A stretch of DNA of 64,000 nt from Diphasiastrum complanatum (GCA_029204225.1 CM055107.1:20021997-20085996); one strand, 5' to 3'; shown: positions 24,201 to 34,899, counted from the first letter of the stretch. The notes: a model not told the origin generated them from the letters alone. Program-made: numbers and translations.

Positions 24201-25436
24201 TGGCAATCGATGTAATTTGTAACTGGAACAGCTGTGTCAAGGAGGTCAAACTTGGGCTAGAAAAATGAAAATACTGAAGTACTTACTGATACTGTTCATA
24301 ATCTATAGCCTGGCTGAGCCTCAACTGTTACAACTTTCAGGACAAAAATTTACATGCGGACTATGGATATCTACTTGAAGTTCACGCCAGATATGGAACT
24401 TCCAAACCAAATTGAACGAGAACTTCAAGGTAAAAATTGACAAGCTGGATACGATAAACCTCATCTGATTTAGGGCAGGAAGGCGGTTGGTGACGTAGAT
24501 CTTTTGCACGGTAGAACCTGGTCATTGCATTCAAGTGAACGTAAGTTGCTTCTCAATATGGTTAGAAAGCTCATAATGTTTTTGCAACGACGTTAGCAAT
24601 TGAATCTTGCTGCATAAATTTGAAGACTGTAAATTCCAAGTGTTATGTATCATATCGCACTACGAGGATTGGAATCTGGATCAAGATCGGTTTGCGTCAA
24701 CTGCTAGGAGGATGTTATAAGCTTATGTATCAAATGGCCCCAGAATCTAAGATTGCTCTGACAAGATAACATACGTGTTATACTTCTGATATACCAATAA
24801 TTACTCCAATTATCTCACAGCATAATACTTTCATTCTAACGTTTGGTTGGGTGTCCATTAGAGTGTAAGATAATTCAGTAGAGTCATTGTAGCTGCAAAT
24901 GCGAGGATATGAGTACTCGAACCAGCGAACTTGAAGGAAAGTTTTCCCGAAAGAGTCCTGGCATATGTCTTCGATTCGTGCAATATAAAGATCAGCTTGC
25001 GGAGTTGCTGGAAGTAGCAAAATGTGATTACCTGAAAGCAAGAAAGTTTAAACTTTGAACACCAACAGTCATACGGACTTGATCTGCTTTTAACAACGTC
25101 AACATACAAAGCTCTGTATCAAGAGTAGTTTCAACAACGAACATGATATTACTATATATGTCTTTTATCTTTTCTCATTGAATTTCGACTATAAAGAATA
25201 AGTTTATTCGTGAGAAACTTAAAAATTCTGAGACAACAGAAAAATTGTTTCTGATCATGTTCATAACTTTTAATTTAAACGATTCAACGAAACAGTGATT
25301 ATATTCTGGTGTCCATCATACCAGTTGACAAGAATAGACCGTTGCTTGTTTGAAAGGATGCATACTCTGCGGGACTGTCTTTGTTAACATGAGACGAGCT
25401 GGGCCTATTCGTTAGAATAGCTCCGTCGGCCCTCAT
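15243..25436 (-). CDS. DYAD/SWI1/AMEIOTIC1 family meiotic protein with N-terminal BAH domain
   Basis: Model of CDS exons: 25436-25322, 25031-24923, 24517-24460, 24256-24126, 23860-23769, 23566-23484, 23237-23169, 22867-22703, 22569-22299, 22089-21998, 20028-18836, 18708-18298, (18182-18165 optional), 18100-17956, 17774-17676, 17347-17198, 16924-16832, 16580-15243. Every junction keeps the phase, giving about 1540 residues against roughly 600-800 in flowering-plant relatives. Domains: BAH about 39-165; helical WHIM/DDT-like about 197-300; first DYAD block about 366-480 (VVYEMDHRSLPPKVP, SLRVVMVSEITKLHVTVKFP); DYAD core about 790-930 (HIGDTGLLDHLLKHM, ERFRRRHNADGAMEYWLE, PPPGWKPGDKLPERG); coiled coils about 930-1100; Ser/Gln-rich tail. 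The start ATG is preceded in the same exon by an in-frame TGA. In known plants the family acts in the nucleus of meiocytes, setting the meiotic programme and protecting cohesin from WAPL. Weak points: two non-consensus donors (GTTTGC at 21997, GTTCGA at 24922). Confidence 0.85.
17422..17504 (-). other. optional 83-base exon-like segment in a DYAD intron
   Basis: Flanked by TTTTACAG and by GGGTAACT, open in the frame entering from the preceding exon (NPETFSESSTRDDLQ). Its length is not a multiple of three, so inclusion would shift the frame of everything after it; the model works only when it is skipped. Confidence 0.35.
18298..18708 (-). other. DYAD core exon
   Basis: The most conserved exon of the family. 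With the previous exon it gives GRWSSER plus YKSAQLKLLDIM, then GNPILRPALREEARKHIGDT, GLLDHLLKHM, ERFRRRHNADGAMEYWLE, DPSWIPPPGWKPGD and a Lys/Glu-rich helix starting a coiled coil (EMKQLKEDVVKLKR). No in-frame stop and no altered key residue, which argues the gene is functional. Confidence 0.95.
20029..21997 (-). other. large intron of the DYAD-family gene
   Basis: The longest intron (about 2 kb) separates RVVM from VSEITKLHVTVKFP. It contains an AT microsatellite (20105-20128) and a GC-rich patch near 20228-20250, but no gene on either strand. Confidence 0.6.
20105..20128. repeat. (TA)n microsatellite
   Basis: About eleven units within a DYAD intron. Confidence 0.9.
22703..23237 (-). other. 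WHIM/DDT-like helical segment in exons 7-8
   Basis: Exons 7 and 8 join to ILINIEKAVSEGAKSC... and AWIIKTKEARNVRDVVQALL followed by DLEEGLQ and later TWRKTMSE. The spacing of Trp, the Ala/Val heptads and the LE pair resembles the helical WHIM/DDT-associated motifs of ISWI-partner and MBD9-like proteins. This is a pattern judgement; a profile search is needed before naming the domain. Confidence 0.35.
23769..25031 (-). other. BAH domain encoded by exons 2-5 of the DYAD-family gene
   Basis: Joined in phase, exons 2 to 5 give the order of a bromo-adjacent homology domain: GNHILLLPATPQ (entry strand), LYIARIEDICQDSFGKTFLQ, VRWFYRAKDLRHQPP (the RWFYRPED-type core), DSVVAKCKIVTTTHF (the GKC-type strand) and LYLCEYRYSAETGTFTP (the closing FFCRYEYD..TG.F.P motif). 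BAH domains bind nucleosomes or modified histone tails in ORC1, CMT3, SHL and EBS. The domain is split by three introns of 100-400 bases and ends directly before exons that lead into DYAD. Confidence 0.8.
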
Positions 25437-26600
25437 ATTTATAATGAACCAAGTTCGTCTCACAACCTTCTCCGTTCACTTCACACAAACTGAAACAAAT
25501 ACTTAGATATAACTCCGCAGAAAAGGATATTGTGAGCGCAAGTATTCAAACAGCTTAAGATGCACATGAGTCCCTAGATAAGACGACCAACTCAACAGAT
25601 CACAGAGAAATTTCACTTGCAGAGTTTGAATTAGACCAAAACGATCAAAGAACTATCCCTTTCAAATCCTTATGTCTACCCAAACGTATTGAGACAATAT
25701 TACGATTTACTGGTGCAAAGGGGCGCGAGCTGAAAGTTTGTCCCTGGATCTCGTCTTATCCCAAAAATGCTTGAATGTTGAAATAATATTTTTCCATCTA
25801 TCCACCAATAAGCTTGTGACATGTATGTCCGATGTACAGCTTTTCGTGAATTTTATGTATGAATCATAAGGTCGAGATTCAAGTATACTACATACCACAC
25901 ACCGAAAAGAACGTTGTCTGATATAGATATTTATTTGATCTCCGGTAACGTCCGAATGTTATCGAATGACCTGACTACGGATATAGGACATACGTGCTTT
26001 TAATCTGGCTGCGAGTACAGAAAATCATTTAATTTGTAGTCACCTTACCAGTGAAAAACTGGCACCCGATAATATCAGAAATACAATGAAATACGAGCTT
26101 TTTATTTGGCTGGCTTATGCGCACTCTTCAATTTAAAGCTACATTACCCAAAAAAAACCGCTCCGGATACTCTCAAACACACAATGTGAAGAAAAGAGAA
26201 GCTTGACGTGATCGTACAGTCTACTTATCATCCGATGTAATTCCTGGCTTGAAATTACATTGGATCTAAAGGATTACAGCTTTCAGAAACCCGATATCTG
26301 TAATGTGGATTCCTGCTTTGTGTTCGTAGTCCACGTTATGAGTCTATCGTCGATCATCCACATCTCTAAGACTCAAAACCCAACCTAAGTAAATGGCTGG
26401 CTTCTATTGTTTAAGCCGAGCAACTTTAGAGCGTAAAACAGACCAAAAATCTAGTCATCTATCAGTGCATGCATATCAGCATTGCAGTCAGAAAAGCTTT
26501 TTCTTGCACACGCAGGTGATCATAATAAGGAAGGAAGGTGGCAGTACGCGAGGGAGGAAGATCAGCAGCACAAGATGATGATATCATGTATGCAGCTCCT
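25437..26600 (-). promoter_or_regulatory. upstream region of the DYAD-family gene
   Basis: Contains a likely 5' UTR acceptor (TTTGTTTCAG ending at about 25490) just before the first coding exon, so at least one non-coding exon probably lies further upstream. No clear TATA box is assignable. The short frames here are unsupported. Confidence 0.35.
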
Positions 26601-26884
26601 GCTGCGCTCGCTACGACGATGATGGATGGAAACACCTCCAATTGTAATGCATTATTGTATTGCGACGTAGCGATCTTCGGAAGTCAGTCAGTTGCGTTTA
26701 ATGTTTCGTCGATTTCACAAAAATAATAATCCATCTCACCTTATTCCATTTTTCTGCTTTTTCGTGGACAAGAGAGAGGCGTCTCCTCCTCCCCCGATAT
26801 GTGCGCCCCCTTTTTTTTTTCACAAGAAAAAAAAAAGAAGTAAAAATGGATATTGCGATACCAAAGGCCCGTTTCTTGGCCCGT

Positions 26885-26908
26885 CCCCCCCCCCCCCCCC
26901 CCCCCCCC
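26885..26908. repeat. run of 24 C
   Basis: An uninterrupted C homopolymer (G on the minus strand), preceded by T and A runs at 26812-26835. Likely length-variable and able to form G-quadruplex or i-motif structures. Confidence 0.9.
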
Positions 26909-27182
26909 AAACCTATTCTTTTGCAAAAAAATGCAATTAAAACAAAAGAAAACCTTTGCACTTGGCCATTATGTGGGGGAAGGGCTTGAGCACCTCAAGG
27001 CTTTTGCCCTACTCGCAAGGAATATCCCAAGGTTGAAGGCCCTGAACCTCCAGGCCCTTCCTCCCCACAAAACATTGATTTAGTCGTCTCTAGATCCCAT
27101 GCTTCCTCTCCTATGTATGCATGAGATCCTATTGAAATTTTTACTCTCCTCCATTCCATCATTTGAATTTGAAATTGCTCTT

Positions 27183-27262
27183 GTGATTGACCAATTGAGG
27201 TTGAGTTACCAGCTAGTTGCTCCTGTGATTGACCAATTGAGGTTGAGCTACCAACTAACTAG
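27183..27262. repeat. tandem duplication, unit about 42 bases
   Basis: TGTGATTGACCAATTGAGGT and the following ~20 bases occur twice in a row with few changes. Confidence 0.8.
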
Positions 27263-27682
27263 TACGTCAACTTGCAAAGCAATTCACCTAGGTACAAAAG
27301 ATCACCTTGAGTTGGCCCTACATGGCAAATTAGGGCCCCTCTCTAATCCCACCTCATGTGTCACATGGTGGCAAATTAGCCTCAATTGACAGAAGGGCAA
27401 GGGCTTTCTTTTAAACTTTGGATCAACAATAGCTCTTTATTCTCAACGAGGGGCTTGCTAGGCTCTCCAAATATGAAACTTTCCTAGTGTGCATTTAACC
27501 AAAACCCAATAACGCCATTAGGTGCATCTACAAAAAAGTAGCGATGTGGTTAGAAACCTCTTCCAATGCCATTCACTTGGTGTTCTTCTCTTTTACTGCA
27601 CAAAACCACATCATTCCACTCATGCAATTGCACAAAGTGCTAGCTCTAAAGGACTTGTCATTATATTTATTTGAAGATATAC

Positions 27683-29083
27683 TTATGATTGTTGTGGCCT
27701 AGATTCAATTTTTTCTTCTTTAAAAGCACATGCATGGTTGTTTCTTATGTTCTTTGTTACAACTCTCTCTAACAAAAGGGCATCTGCATCTTGTTCATCT
27801 GTCACTGGTGGCAAATCATAGTACTGTCTTTCCAAAACTTCATAGCCGACATGATCATCATTGGACATAGTCCTACTCTCCTCAAATCTGACATCTCTCA
27901 CTGTTTTCACAGTGTTCGTGTCTGGCACGTAGACTATGTAGTATGACAAATTGTTGTCATAACCTACCAAAAATCCCTATTCAGCATTCTCATCAAGCTT
28001 CTTTCGAAGCTTATCAAGAATATGTAAGTTGCACAACCAAAGATTCTGATGTGAGACAGGTTGGGCTTTTTACCCCACCATAATTTATGTGGTGTCGTGT
28101 GAGGGACACCAGACTTACCTGTCCTGTTCTGGATGTATGCAGTTGTAGCTACTGCTTCAGCCCATAGTACCCTTGGAGACTTTGAGTAGGCCATCATGCA
28201 TCTGGCAGCTTCCATCAGGGTCCTATTCTTCCTCTCTGCAACACCGTTGTGCTGCGGTGTGTAGGCTACAATCCTTCTGTGAATGATACCATGATCATTG
28301 CAGAAGTCAGTGAAGTGATTTGAGATGTATTATTCGCCACCTCGATCTGTCCTGATCTGCTTCAATTTGTTGCCTGTGCATCTCTCTGCCTAATTCACAT
28401 ATTCTGTGACTTTATCAAGTGCTTCAGATTTATTCTGAATAAAGTACACTCTGGCAAATTTACTATAATCATCAATGAAGGTTATGTAATATTTCGAGCC
28501 TCCTATTGAGATCACATTGAAAGGCCCACATATGTCAAAATGCACTAACTCCAGAATCTTGGTCGTTTTGTAGGAGTCTTTAACAAATGGAGTGCGTGAC
28601 ATCTTACCCTTCAGACATGCATCACAGATGGTTGCACTGGTTGCATTCGAGATGCTGACCCACCCCTGTTACTGCTCCATGATGGCTTGCTTGGTAAATT
28701 GCCATTGAGTTCATGTGGCATAGTCGTATATGCCACAGAGTGTCTGGCGAATCATCATGAGTCTGATGCACTTGATCTGCAGACAGGCGTACCTTCAAGT
28801 GATATAGATTACCTTTCCTTCTGCCTTGAGTGACCAGGGTACTGGTACTGGCATCAATAACGTTGCATGCTTCGTCAGAAAACATCACACGCATCCCTGC
28901 ATAAGCTATCCTTGCCACAGAAAGCAGGTCCTGCTGCAGTGTAGGCACGAACAAAATGTCTTGGAGCCGTCTGTCTCTGCCATTCGTGTTGAGCCATAGT
29001 GAACCAAAACCGTTCACTTGATGTTTGGATCCATCTCCAAGAACAATGAATCTTGAAGGATCTACACTTCTAAAATCAGACAT
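27683..29083 (-). pseudogene. copia protease-side, GAG-pre-integrase and integrase fragments
   Basis: The frame at 29083-28622 has FRSVDPSRFIVLGDGSKHQV and DTLWHIRLCHMNSMAIYQAS (GAG-pre-integrase). The frame at 28602-28390 gives LVHFDICGPF and YYITFIDDYSKFARVYF, the two catalytic Asp segments. The frame at 28215-27964 continues after the Glu region (MEAARCMMAYSKSPRVLWAE) into KLWWGKKPNLSHIRIFGCAT, and 27970-27683 gives VGYDNNLSYYIVYVPDTNTV. Several frameshifts and stops separate these, and the DSGA-type protease site itself is lost, so the copy is inactive. Confidence 0.8.
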
Positions 29084-29447
29084 AATTCATCTTGATGTCA
29101 CGAAGTGTGAGGTGGCTCCTGAATCTAGGATCACCTCATGTGTGTCAGATGTTGACGCTGCACACACATCTTTTCAAATGTAGGCGGTCAAACAATTTCT
29201 GTTCGATCTCTCTTCGGCCATTTTCGAACTCTCAGGCTCCTCGACATAGGATGAACTATTGTTGTTCTCCTGTCTGTTCTATGCTGATTTATTCCTCGGG
29301 TTCAGGCGACAATCCATGGCTGCATGACCCTTCTTATGGCAGCAAATACATTCAATTTTTGGATTGAGCCAGCATGAATACTTGGCCTCCTAGATCTGAT
29401 AGCTTCTTGGCTACGTCAGACTATGACAAGGTAGGCTCTGATACCAC

Positions 29448-30352
29448 TGACGACAATTGCGAACGCAAAAAAGACGCGAAACAAAACAATTCGAACGGAT
29501 TTAAGATATAATTGCTGATCATTGCTAGTTGTATCATTCCTACAGTCCTCCAGAAAGTAGTCAGGCACTGCTGATCTACGTTCTAAATTAATACAATATT
29601 CAACAAAATTCAAACCAAAGTGCAAAATTAAATGAACAAGTGAATCAAACACACAATGGCAGACACGAATTCATTCAAGATCAGACAAGATAAGAGTGAT
29701 ATGTGCGCAACAACTACAAAATCATCTATTGACTTTTCTGATTCTTCAAGCACTGCATGCAGATCCACGCAGTGCGTTGGCGTGAGAGAAATATAGTTCT
29801 CCCACGAATTCGTGTCTCGCTTACTAGCGGACTTCGGGATCTACAGATCCTATGCAAAAAATTGTCTCGCACGCAGGTGGACTCGTAGTCTGTATTTTCG
29901 TCTTCTTGCTTACTAGCATTAGACTTCTTCATAGTATATCATGCATCAACCAGAAGGTATGTAGTTGCGTCGTGTAATTTCTAGATTAGATTGACTAAAC
30001 ATCTACAACTAATCACGAATCACAAGTGGAAGATTAGCCACAGCCTAGAGTGTATCTGCTGATGTCATGATATCAGATCAGATATTTGTACTTCTTGGTA
30101 CTTGCATGATCTTGCTGGTCCTTTTTGGAGCATGAGGGCAGAAAATGTCGTAACGTTTTTCGCATCGCCAAATCTTTTGCATTCGTGTCTTCTCGTCAGG
30201 GTGTTCGCGAACATTTTCGCTTCATGTCTTTTGACTTTCGTGTTCACGAACTTTTTCGTCAGAGCGAGGGCTGAAAGCTATCAAAGCTTTGTTAATAGAA
30301 ACGTTTTGTTTCTTTAGAACTTCCAACATATGTTTAGTTAAATGCCCTCCAA
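29448..30352 (-). repeat. 5' LTR of copia element I
   Basis: Bounded on the inner side by the PBS and on the outer side by the shared ATGCCCTCCAA (TTGGAGGGCAT in element sense). Diverged from the LTR of element II by many substitutions and length changes, so the two insertions are old. Confidence 0.6.
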
Positions 30353-30359
30353 AGGTCTC

Positions 30360-32080
30360 CATAAGAATCGAGGCTGAATACACAATGTTATCATGAGTGA
30401 TGCCTTTAACCAATAAGCTAACTATAAGTGGGGTGATAAATCCATTAGTTAGTTCAATGAGTGCCTAGTCTAAGTGGGCCCCTTCTTCTATGCATGGCAA
30501 GTATACGTGGCCCATTTTAATCAAGTTTCTAAAGACATTTTCACCAAGTATAGTGAGCATAAATGTGTGGAGAACGTTAAGGTACGAATGAACCACACCG
30601 TGAACTTGGTGAAAAAGTCACAAATTTTTATTCCTAAGCAAAAAAAAATGGTGAGGCAAATCACTTCTTACAACTATAAATTTTTTAGTGAGCCTCCTTT
30701 TGTGACAATTAATCTTCGTGTGAATCGCGACTGGCGGGCCGGTAGGCAGCTGTTCATGTGGATCGCGAGTGGCAGGCGATTCCTTTGTAAATGCCACATA
30801 GTATGCAAGCATAAAAGCCATGATGTTGCTTTCGACACTCAAGATTTTGCTCACATCTCAAATATGGCTCTTTTAGCTATTGGTCTTCAATGACTCCAAT
30901 AGTAAAATTGTCAAAGGAAACATCTCTTTTCCAAGCTTTGCCAAGTTCAATATTGTTAAGCATATTTTTCCATCCCTTAACTTACAATCTAAGAATTTAA
31001 TGGCTTTACCAATGAAAGACTTAAATCTCTCTTTTTTTTGGATTAAAAGCCCTTTACCTCTTTCCTTTACTAGTTGACAAAGTTGAACAGAATACCCTTA
31101 GCCACTAAAACCATATGGTTTTTTAAGCTTATCACTTCTCAAGAAAGGAACCTCTCATCTTGAATCCCTACGGCCACCTCTTTCCTTATCAAAGGAGATA
31201 ATATCTTTCACTAACTTGCCTCTCACTTCTCTTTTTGCATAAGTATTTATATTTCTCAAATCATCCATCTCAACACTTAACATCATTCTCAAACTTGTTT
31301 CAAACCCCTCCAGATTTGAAAACTCTCTCAAGACCTTGCCTCTCTACTTTACTATAACCTTGACTTGGAACCCCCTCTCCACTTCCATTTCTTCAATGCA
31401 AAATGGGCTTGCTATAATACCAAACATCTCTGGAAGAAACTTTTTGAAAACCTCAACAAAACACCCCATACTAACCAAAAGACCTTTCGTTTTTATATCA
31501 TTTTGCATTATCTTTCGTCGATGTCTAAATGGTTCTTTGCCATGTTGGTCAAGGTGAGACTCATCAATCACCTTCTATAGTTGCTTGTTGCTTGTTGGCT
31601 CCCCTTGTGAAAATAGAATATTATCATAAGGAGTACTTTTTTGTTGATGCTAAATATGCCCTTACTATTTGATTGATTGTAAAGGTATTGTTAATTCAAT
31701 CTTGGGATGTTATGCATATTTCATAAACATAATAAAAAACTACTTGTTTTATCCCATGATTTGTAGCATGGTTGATAAGAGCTTGGCTTCATGGTTTACC
31801 AACCTAGGTTTGAGTGCCATATGCACAATTGAGGATATCTTCTACCCTCGTGTGGTCATTGTTTCTCTTGGAAGAAGGATCGATGCTTTGAGGCTTGTTA
31901 ATGCTTGGACAAAAGTTGAAAGCTTGACCGATGCTCTTTCAGGCCTTGTTGTTGTTTGGACTGACATAAATGTTGTCCTTTGGGACTTTGTTGTTGCTTG
32001 GATGAAAGTTGAAGATCATCCTTAAGAATTGAATTTTCATTTGCTAAAGGAAATTTGAATGTTGCTCTTTGTGGATGTCA
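30360..32080. other. unassigned repetitive-looking region
   Basis: Open frames at 30474-30893, 31344-31571 and 31669-32025 show no family motif, and opposite-strand frames overlap them. The AT-rich, Ser/Phe-rich translations look like decayed retroelement sequence. I assign no gene. Confidence 0.4.
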
Positions 32081-32139
32081 GCATTGCTTGTCTCTATGTT
32101 CTTTATCTGAGCAATTGCATTCTTACCTTTTCACCTAGC

Positions 32140-32666
32140 TGATACGAAACTCTCCTTCAGATGTCGTTCGCGCACGCTTGTTTTCTTGTGTTCGTACTCG
32201 GGCCGGGGCTTGGTTGTTGGCATGTCCAGCTCTTTCTCATTTGTGTATGTCTTTTGAGTTCTTCTTGGCAGCAATCCGTCTAAGGTTGGGTCTCCCTCAT
32301 CCGTCATTAGCTGGAATTGTCAAATGTTCTTGTGGTCATGCTTTGGACTCTTTGGGCACGCATCTTTTGAGATGTCCTTCTGGTGGTGATCGGATATCTT
32401 CACATGATACTATTCGAGATGTGGTTGCTACAATCGCTTTTGAGAGTGGTTTCCATGTCCTTCCAGTTACTACGTCACAATTCTCTCGTCAACGTGTTGA
32501 TCTTGTCCTCTCCAAAGATGGTGTTCTAACTTTGGGTGATGTGGTTATTGTTGATTTGACTGGTCCTGATCTTCTACAAAGGACATCTACCACTCAAGGA
32601 GCAGCGGCCAATCACATGGCTGTTGACAAAGAACGCGAGTATCGGGATCGGTACCCTTGCTATTGA
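32140..32666 (+). pseudogene. non-LTR retrotransposon ORF, C-terminal end with zinc finger and restriction-like endonuclease
   Basis: The frame reads RARLFSCVRTRAGAWLLACP, then AAIRLRLGLPHPSLAG, a zinc-binding motif KCSCGHALDSLGTHLLRC (C-x-C...H...C), HDTIRDVVATIAFESGFHV and RQRVDLVLSKDGVLTLGDVV. The VDLVL...GDVVIVDL part fits the PD-(D/E)xK-like restriction-like endonuclease placed after the reverse transcriptase in R2-, Dualen- and related elements. The reverse transcriptase itself is absent and the frame stops at YPCY, so this is a 5'-truncated 3' end, as usual for LINE insertions. No poly-A tail is obvious. Confidence 0.6.
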
Positions 32667-33322
32667 GACTTTAGAATTGAGGAGATATAAGGTAAAATAT
32701 TTATTTATCTTTTGCTGGTTTAGGGTTTAGATTGCTGAATAGCTTAGTGCATTGCAGGCTACGTCAGACGTTTGGGGTAAGCCACGTGGCAGTCACACAG
32801 CCAGTGCCAACAGTCGGTAATGCGTTGGAGGACAGATACGGCAACATCGTTAGAAAGTGAGGAGTCCACGTTTGGGCCCCAGCGTTTCACTCACCCCATT
32901 CCAGTCGTGAAATCCCAACATAATATAACAAAACAAAACAAAAACAAACCAAATCACGATTGTGATGGCTACGTCTAACGGCGTCTGCCTCTGCGTCTAG
33001 TCGCATTCAAAGGTTCGGTCCTTCGTTTAATTTCGAATTAGGCGCGGCCCGCGGGGGGGGCAGGCAGGCAGAGGGAGCTGTGCAAAACGATACTAAAACT
33101 GTAATATACTAAATATCAAGGATGACGTTTTATCTCTAATAATAGAATGAAGCAAGGAATGAATGTACACACACTCAATTTGTATACGTTAGCGGGGCCA
33201 AAATCCAAATCTGTCCGAACCAAGTTTGAAGTTGATGTAAACGATGTATTTTCATAACATAATAATGTGCTCTTGGTTTTCGAAAAGGGTTCGAACTTGG
33301 GATGTTCTTTGTACATGCCTAT

Positions 33323-33382
33323 GGCCTCCCTAGATTTAAGGCCTCACGCCCAAGGGCCTGAGGCCTTAAATCTGGGAAGGCC
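33323..33382. repeat. inverted repeat with 24-base arms
   Basis: Left arm 33323-33346 (GGCCTCCCTAGATTTAAGGC...) pairs with right arm 33359-33382 (TGAGGCCTTAAATCTGGGAA...) with two or three mismatches and a 12-base loop. Confidence 0.85.
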
Positions 33383-33576
33383 CGAGAGCGGGGGCCTTCC
33401 CCGGCGTAAAGCTCCTAAATTTTTTTTGAGGCTCTCGAAGTTTCTAGATTTACTCGTTTTTTACTACTCGCCATTTTTTCTTCCTCCTTTGTCGTGCTGG
33501 CTATGGAGATCCTCGTTTTTTACTATACGTGTTTTTTTCTTCCTTGTTAGCTATTGATGTTGTTCTGAAGGCGCAG

Positions 33577-33715
33577 GAGCTCATGAAGGAGTGATGGAGC
33601 ACTATGGTTCTATAGGAGCACTATGGAGCACATGATGTTTTTTGAAGGAGTGATGGAGCACTATGGTTTTGTAGGAGTGTTGCGGTTCTGTATGGGTTTG
33701 AAGGAGTGATGGCAC
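33577..33715. repeat. short tandem repeats around GGAGTGATGGAGCACTATGG
   Basis: The phrase aaggagtgatggagcactatggtt, with variants, occurs about three times at spacings of 55-60 bases. Confidence 0.7.
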
Positions 33716-34339
33716 ATGGTTGTGTGAGGAGAGCATGAGTTGGAGTAGTAGTGATGATGCGCGTTTTACTGTATGTTTGCTGAGGGTAGTTTGCTGAGCA
33801 TTTATTGTTGTTTATGTAGGTGTCACCATTTGTTGAGATACTTTTTATTCCTTTATGAGATCGTTGATAGTTTTATTTACATCTTTCCTTCTAAGTTTCC
33901 TGGTTTTGATTCAAGCATTTCGTTTTGAACAAGGTTTCCAATGATTTTGCTTTGAACAATGTTTCCAGCATTATGTTTCTAGTTGAGTATGGTCTTCATA
34001 GATGTTGACTGTGAGGATGGAGGGATTTGTTGTCCTTCTTTTGATCTCTATTTATTTGACGATAATAATGAATTGGAAGATGTTGCTCCTATGGTGCACG
34101 TTGTTTGTGATGCCTCTCTGTCCACTGAAGCAAATGTTGTGGATTCTTCCCCTCTGCTTTCCTCTGGTCCTATTTTTGAAAATGTGTGTTTTAATGATTG
34201 TGGTACTGATAATGTGAATAAATATTGTGTTGTTGAAAGATGTAGAATTTCTCGTTTTAGAGATATAGATCTAGTTGAGCTTAATAATGTGAATAGTGGT
34301 GGTCGCCATAGTAGTAAGCATGCTTAAATGTGTGCTCGG

Positions 34340-34505
34340 ATGTGCATAGCTTCTCTCGAGAATCTAATGGAGGTGCAAATTACTATGTATCTTATATAGA
34401 TGATCATTCAAGATATGCTTGAATTTACCTTTTGTCTCACAAAAGTTTGGTGTTTGATTCATATGTAAAGTTCAAAACTCTAGCTGAAAATCAAACACCT
34501 ATCTA
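34340..34505 (+). pseudogene. copia integrase core fragment
   Basis: Translates as SRESNGGANYYVSYIDDHSR then YA, a stop, and IYLLSHKSLVFDSYVKFKTL, the segment around the second catalytic Asp of copia integrases. The 114-residue frame just before it (33983-34327) may be an upstream part of the same element, but I recognise no domain in it. Confidence 0.6.
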
Positions 34506-34523
34506 CAATTCCAAGAGCAAATA

Positions 34524-34893
34524 TTAACTTGAAAAATGGATCTTTAGCCAATTAGCTATGCACTTGGATGATGGCACATGATGAAGTTGTACCTCCTTGG
34601 ATTGGACCTTTTCCCTCACAAATTGATGAGCTATCGCATTATGCTTTGTTCTAGCATGGAAGATAGGATTTGAAGCAATTTTTTGAGATGCTTCATTGTC
34701 ACAATTTAAGTACTCTCTTGGCACTTTTCCAATGATGCATCAAAGGACCTTGCATATGCTGACTTAACTTGCTTACACAATAACTCAAATCTGATCTAGT
34801 GATTGTCAAATAGATTAAGGAACCTATAAGCTTTCTAAAAAGTGTGATGTCCTCAAAGAATGCTTCATCTGAAACTTCAACAACTTGCTCCAT
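34524..34893 (-). pseudogene. copia reverse-transcriptase/RNase H fragments
   Basis: 34893-34699 reads FRKLIGSLIYLTITRSDLSY (the reverse-transcriptase/RNase H linker) and 34724-34524 reads NPIFHARTKHNAIAHQFVRE (RNase H C-terminal region). The part in between, including the VDADWA and SSTEAEY segments, is deleted. It lies on the opposite strand to the integrase fragment beside it, so the two come from different insertions or a rearrangement. Confidence 0.7.
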
Positions 34894-34899
34894 AGGGGT

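Larger units (their letters stand above)
27683..30352 (-). mobile_element. Ty1/copia element I: 5' LTR, PBS, partial gag-pol
   Basis: The PBS complement GCTCTGATACCA is at 29435-29446, so the 5' LTR lies at about 29448-30352; its sequence matches the LTR-like region at 59187-59860 in many blocks (for example ttttgtttcttta near 30305 and 59795, atgccctccaa at the outer end). Inside, a CCHC zinc knuckle (CICCHKKGHAAMDC) follows the PBS almost at once, so most of gag has been deleted. Protease-type, GAG-pre-integrase and integrase segments follow down to 27683. Reverse transcriptase, RNase H and the 3' LTR are absent. Confidence 0.85.
32670..33970. other. intergenic, with a GC-rich patch and a hairpin
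   Basis: 32880-33080 is relatively GC-rich (gcgcggcccgcggggggg) and may be a former promoter or UTR. A hairpin lies at 33323-33382 and short direct repeats at 33577-33715. No supported gene. Confidence 0.45.

Noticed and set aside
26692-27083. Pro-rich and Gly-rich frames around 26.7-27.1 kb
   Set aside because: The Pro/Gly runs come from the C24 homopolymer and several overlapping frames on both strands use it; no domain or splice context.
27100-27680. 3' LTR of copia element I
   Set aside because: No stretch here matches the 5' LTR at 29448-30352; only a local tandem duplication was found.
30474-30893. 139-codon frame on the + strand
   Set aside because: No recognisable family, no splice or promoter context, and an opposite-strand frame overlaps it; treated as decayed repeat.
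31669-32025. 118-codon frame just before the LINE fragment
   Set aside because: The composition looks like chance translation; it does not continue into the reverse-transcriptase reading frame.
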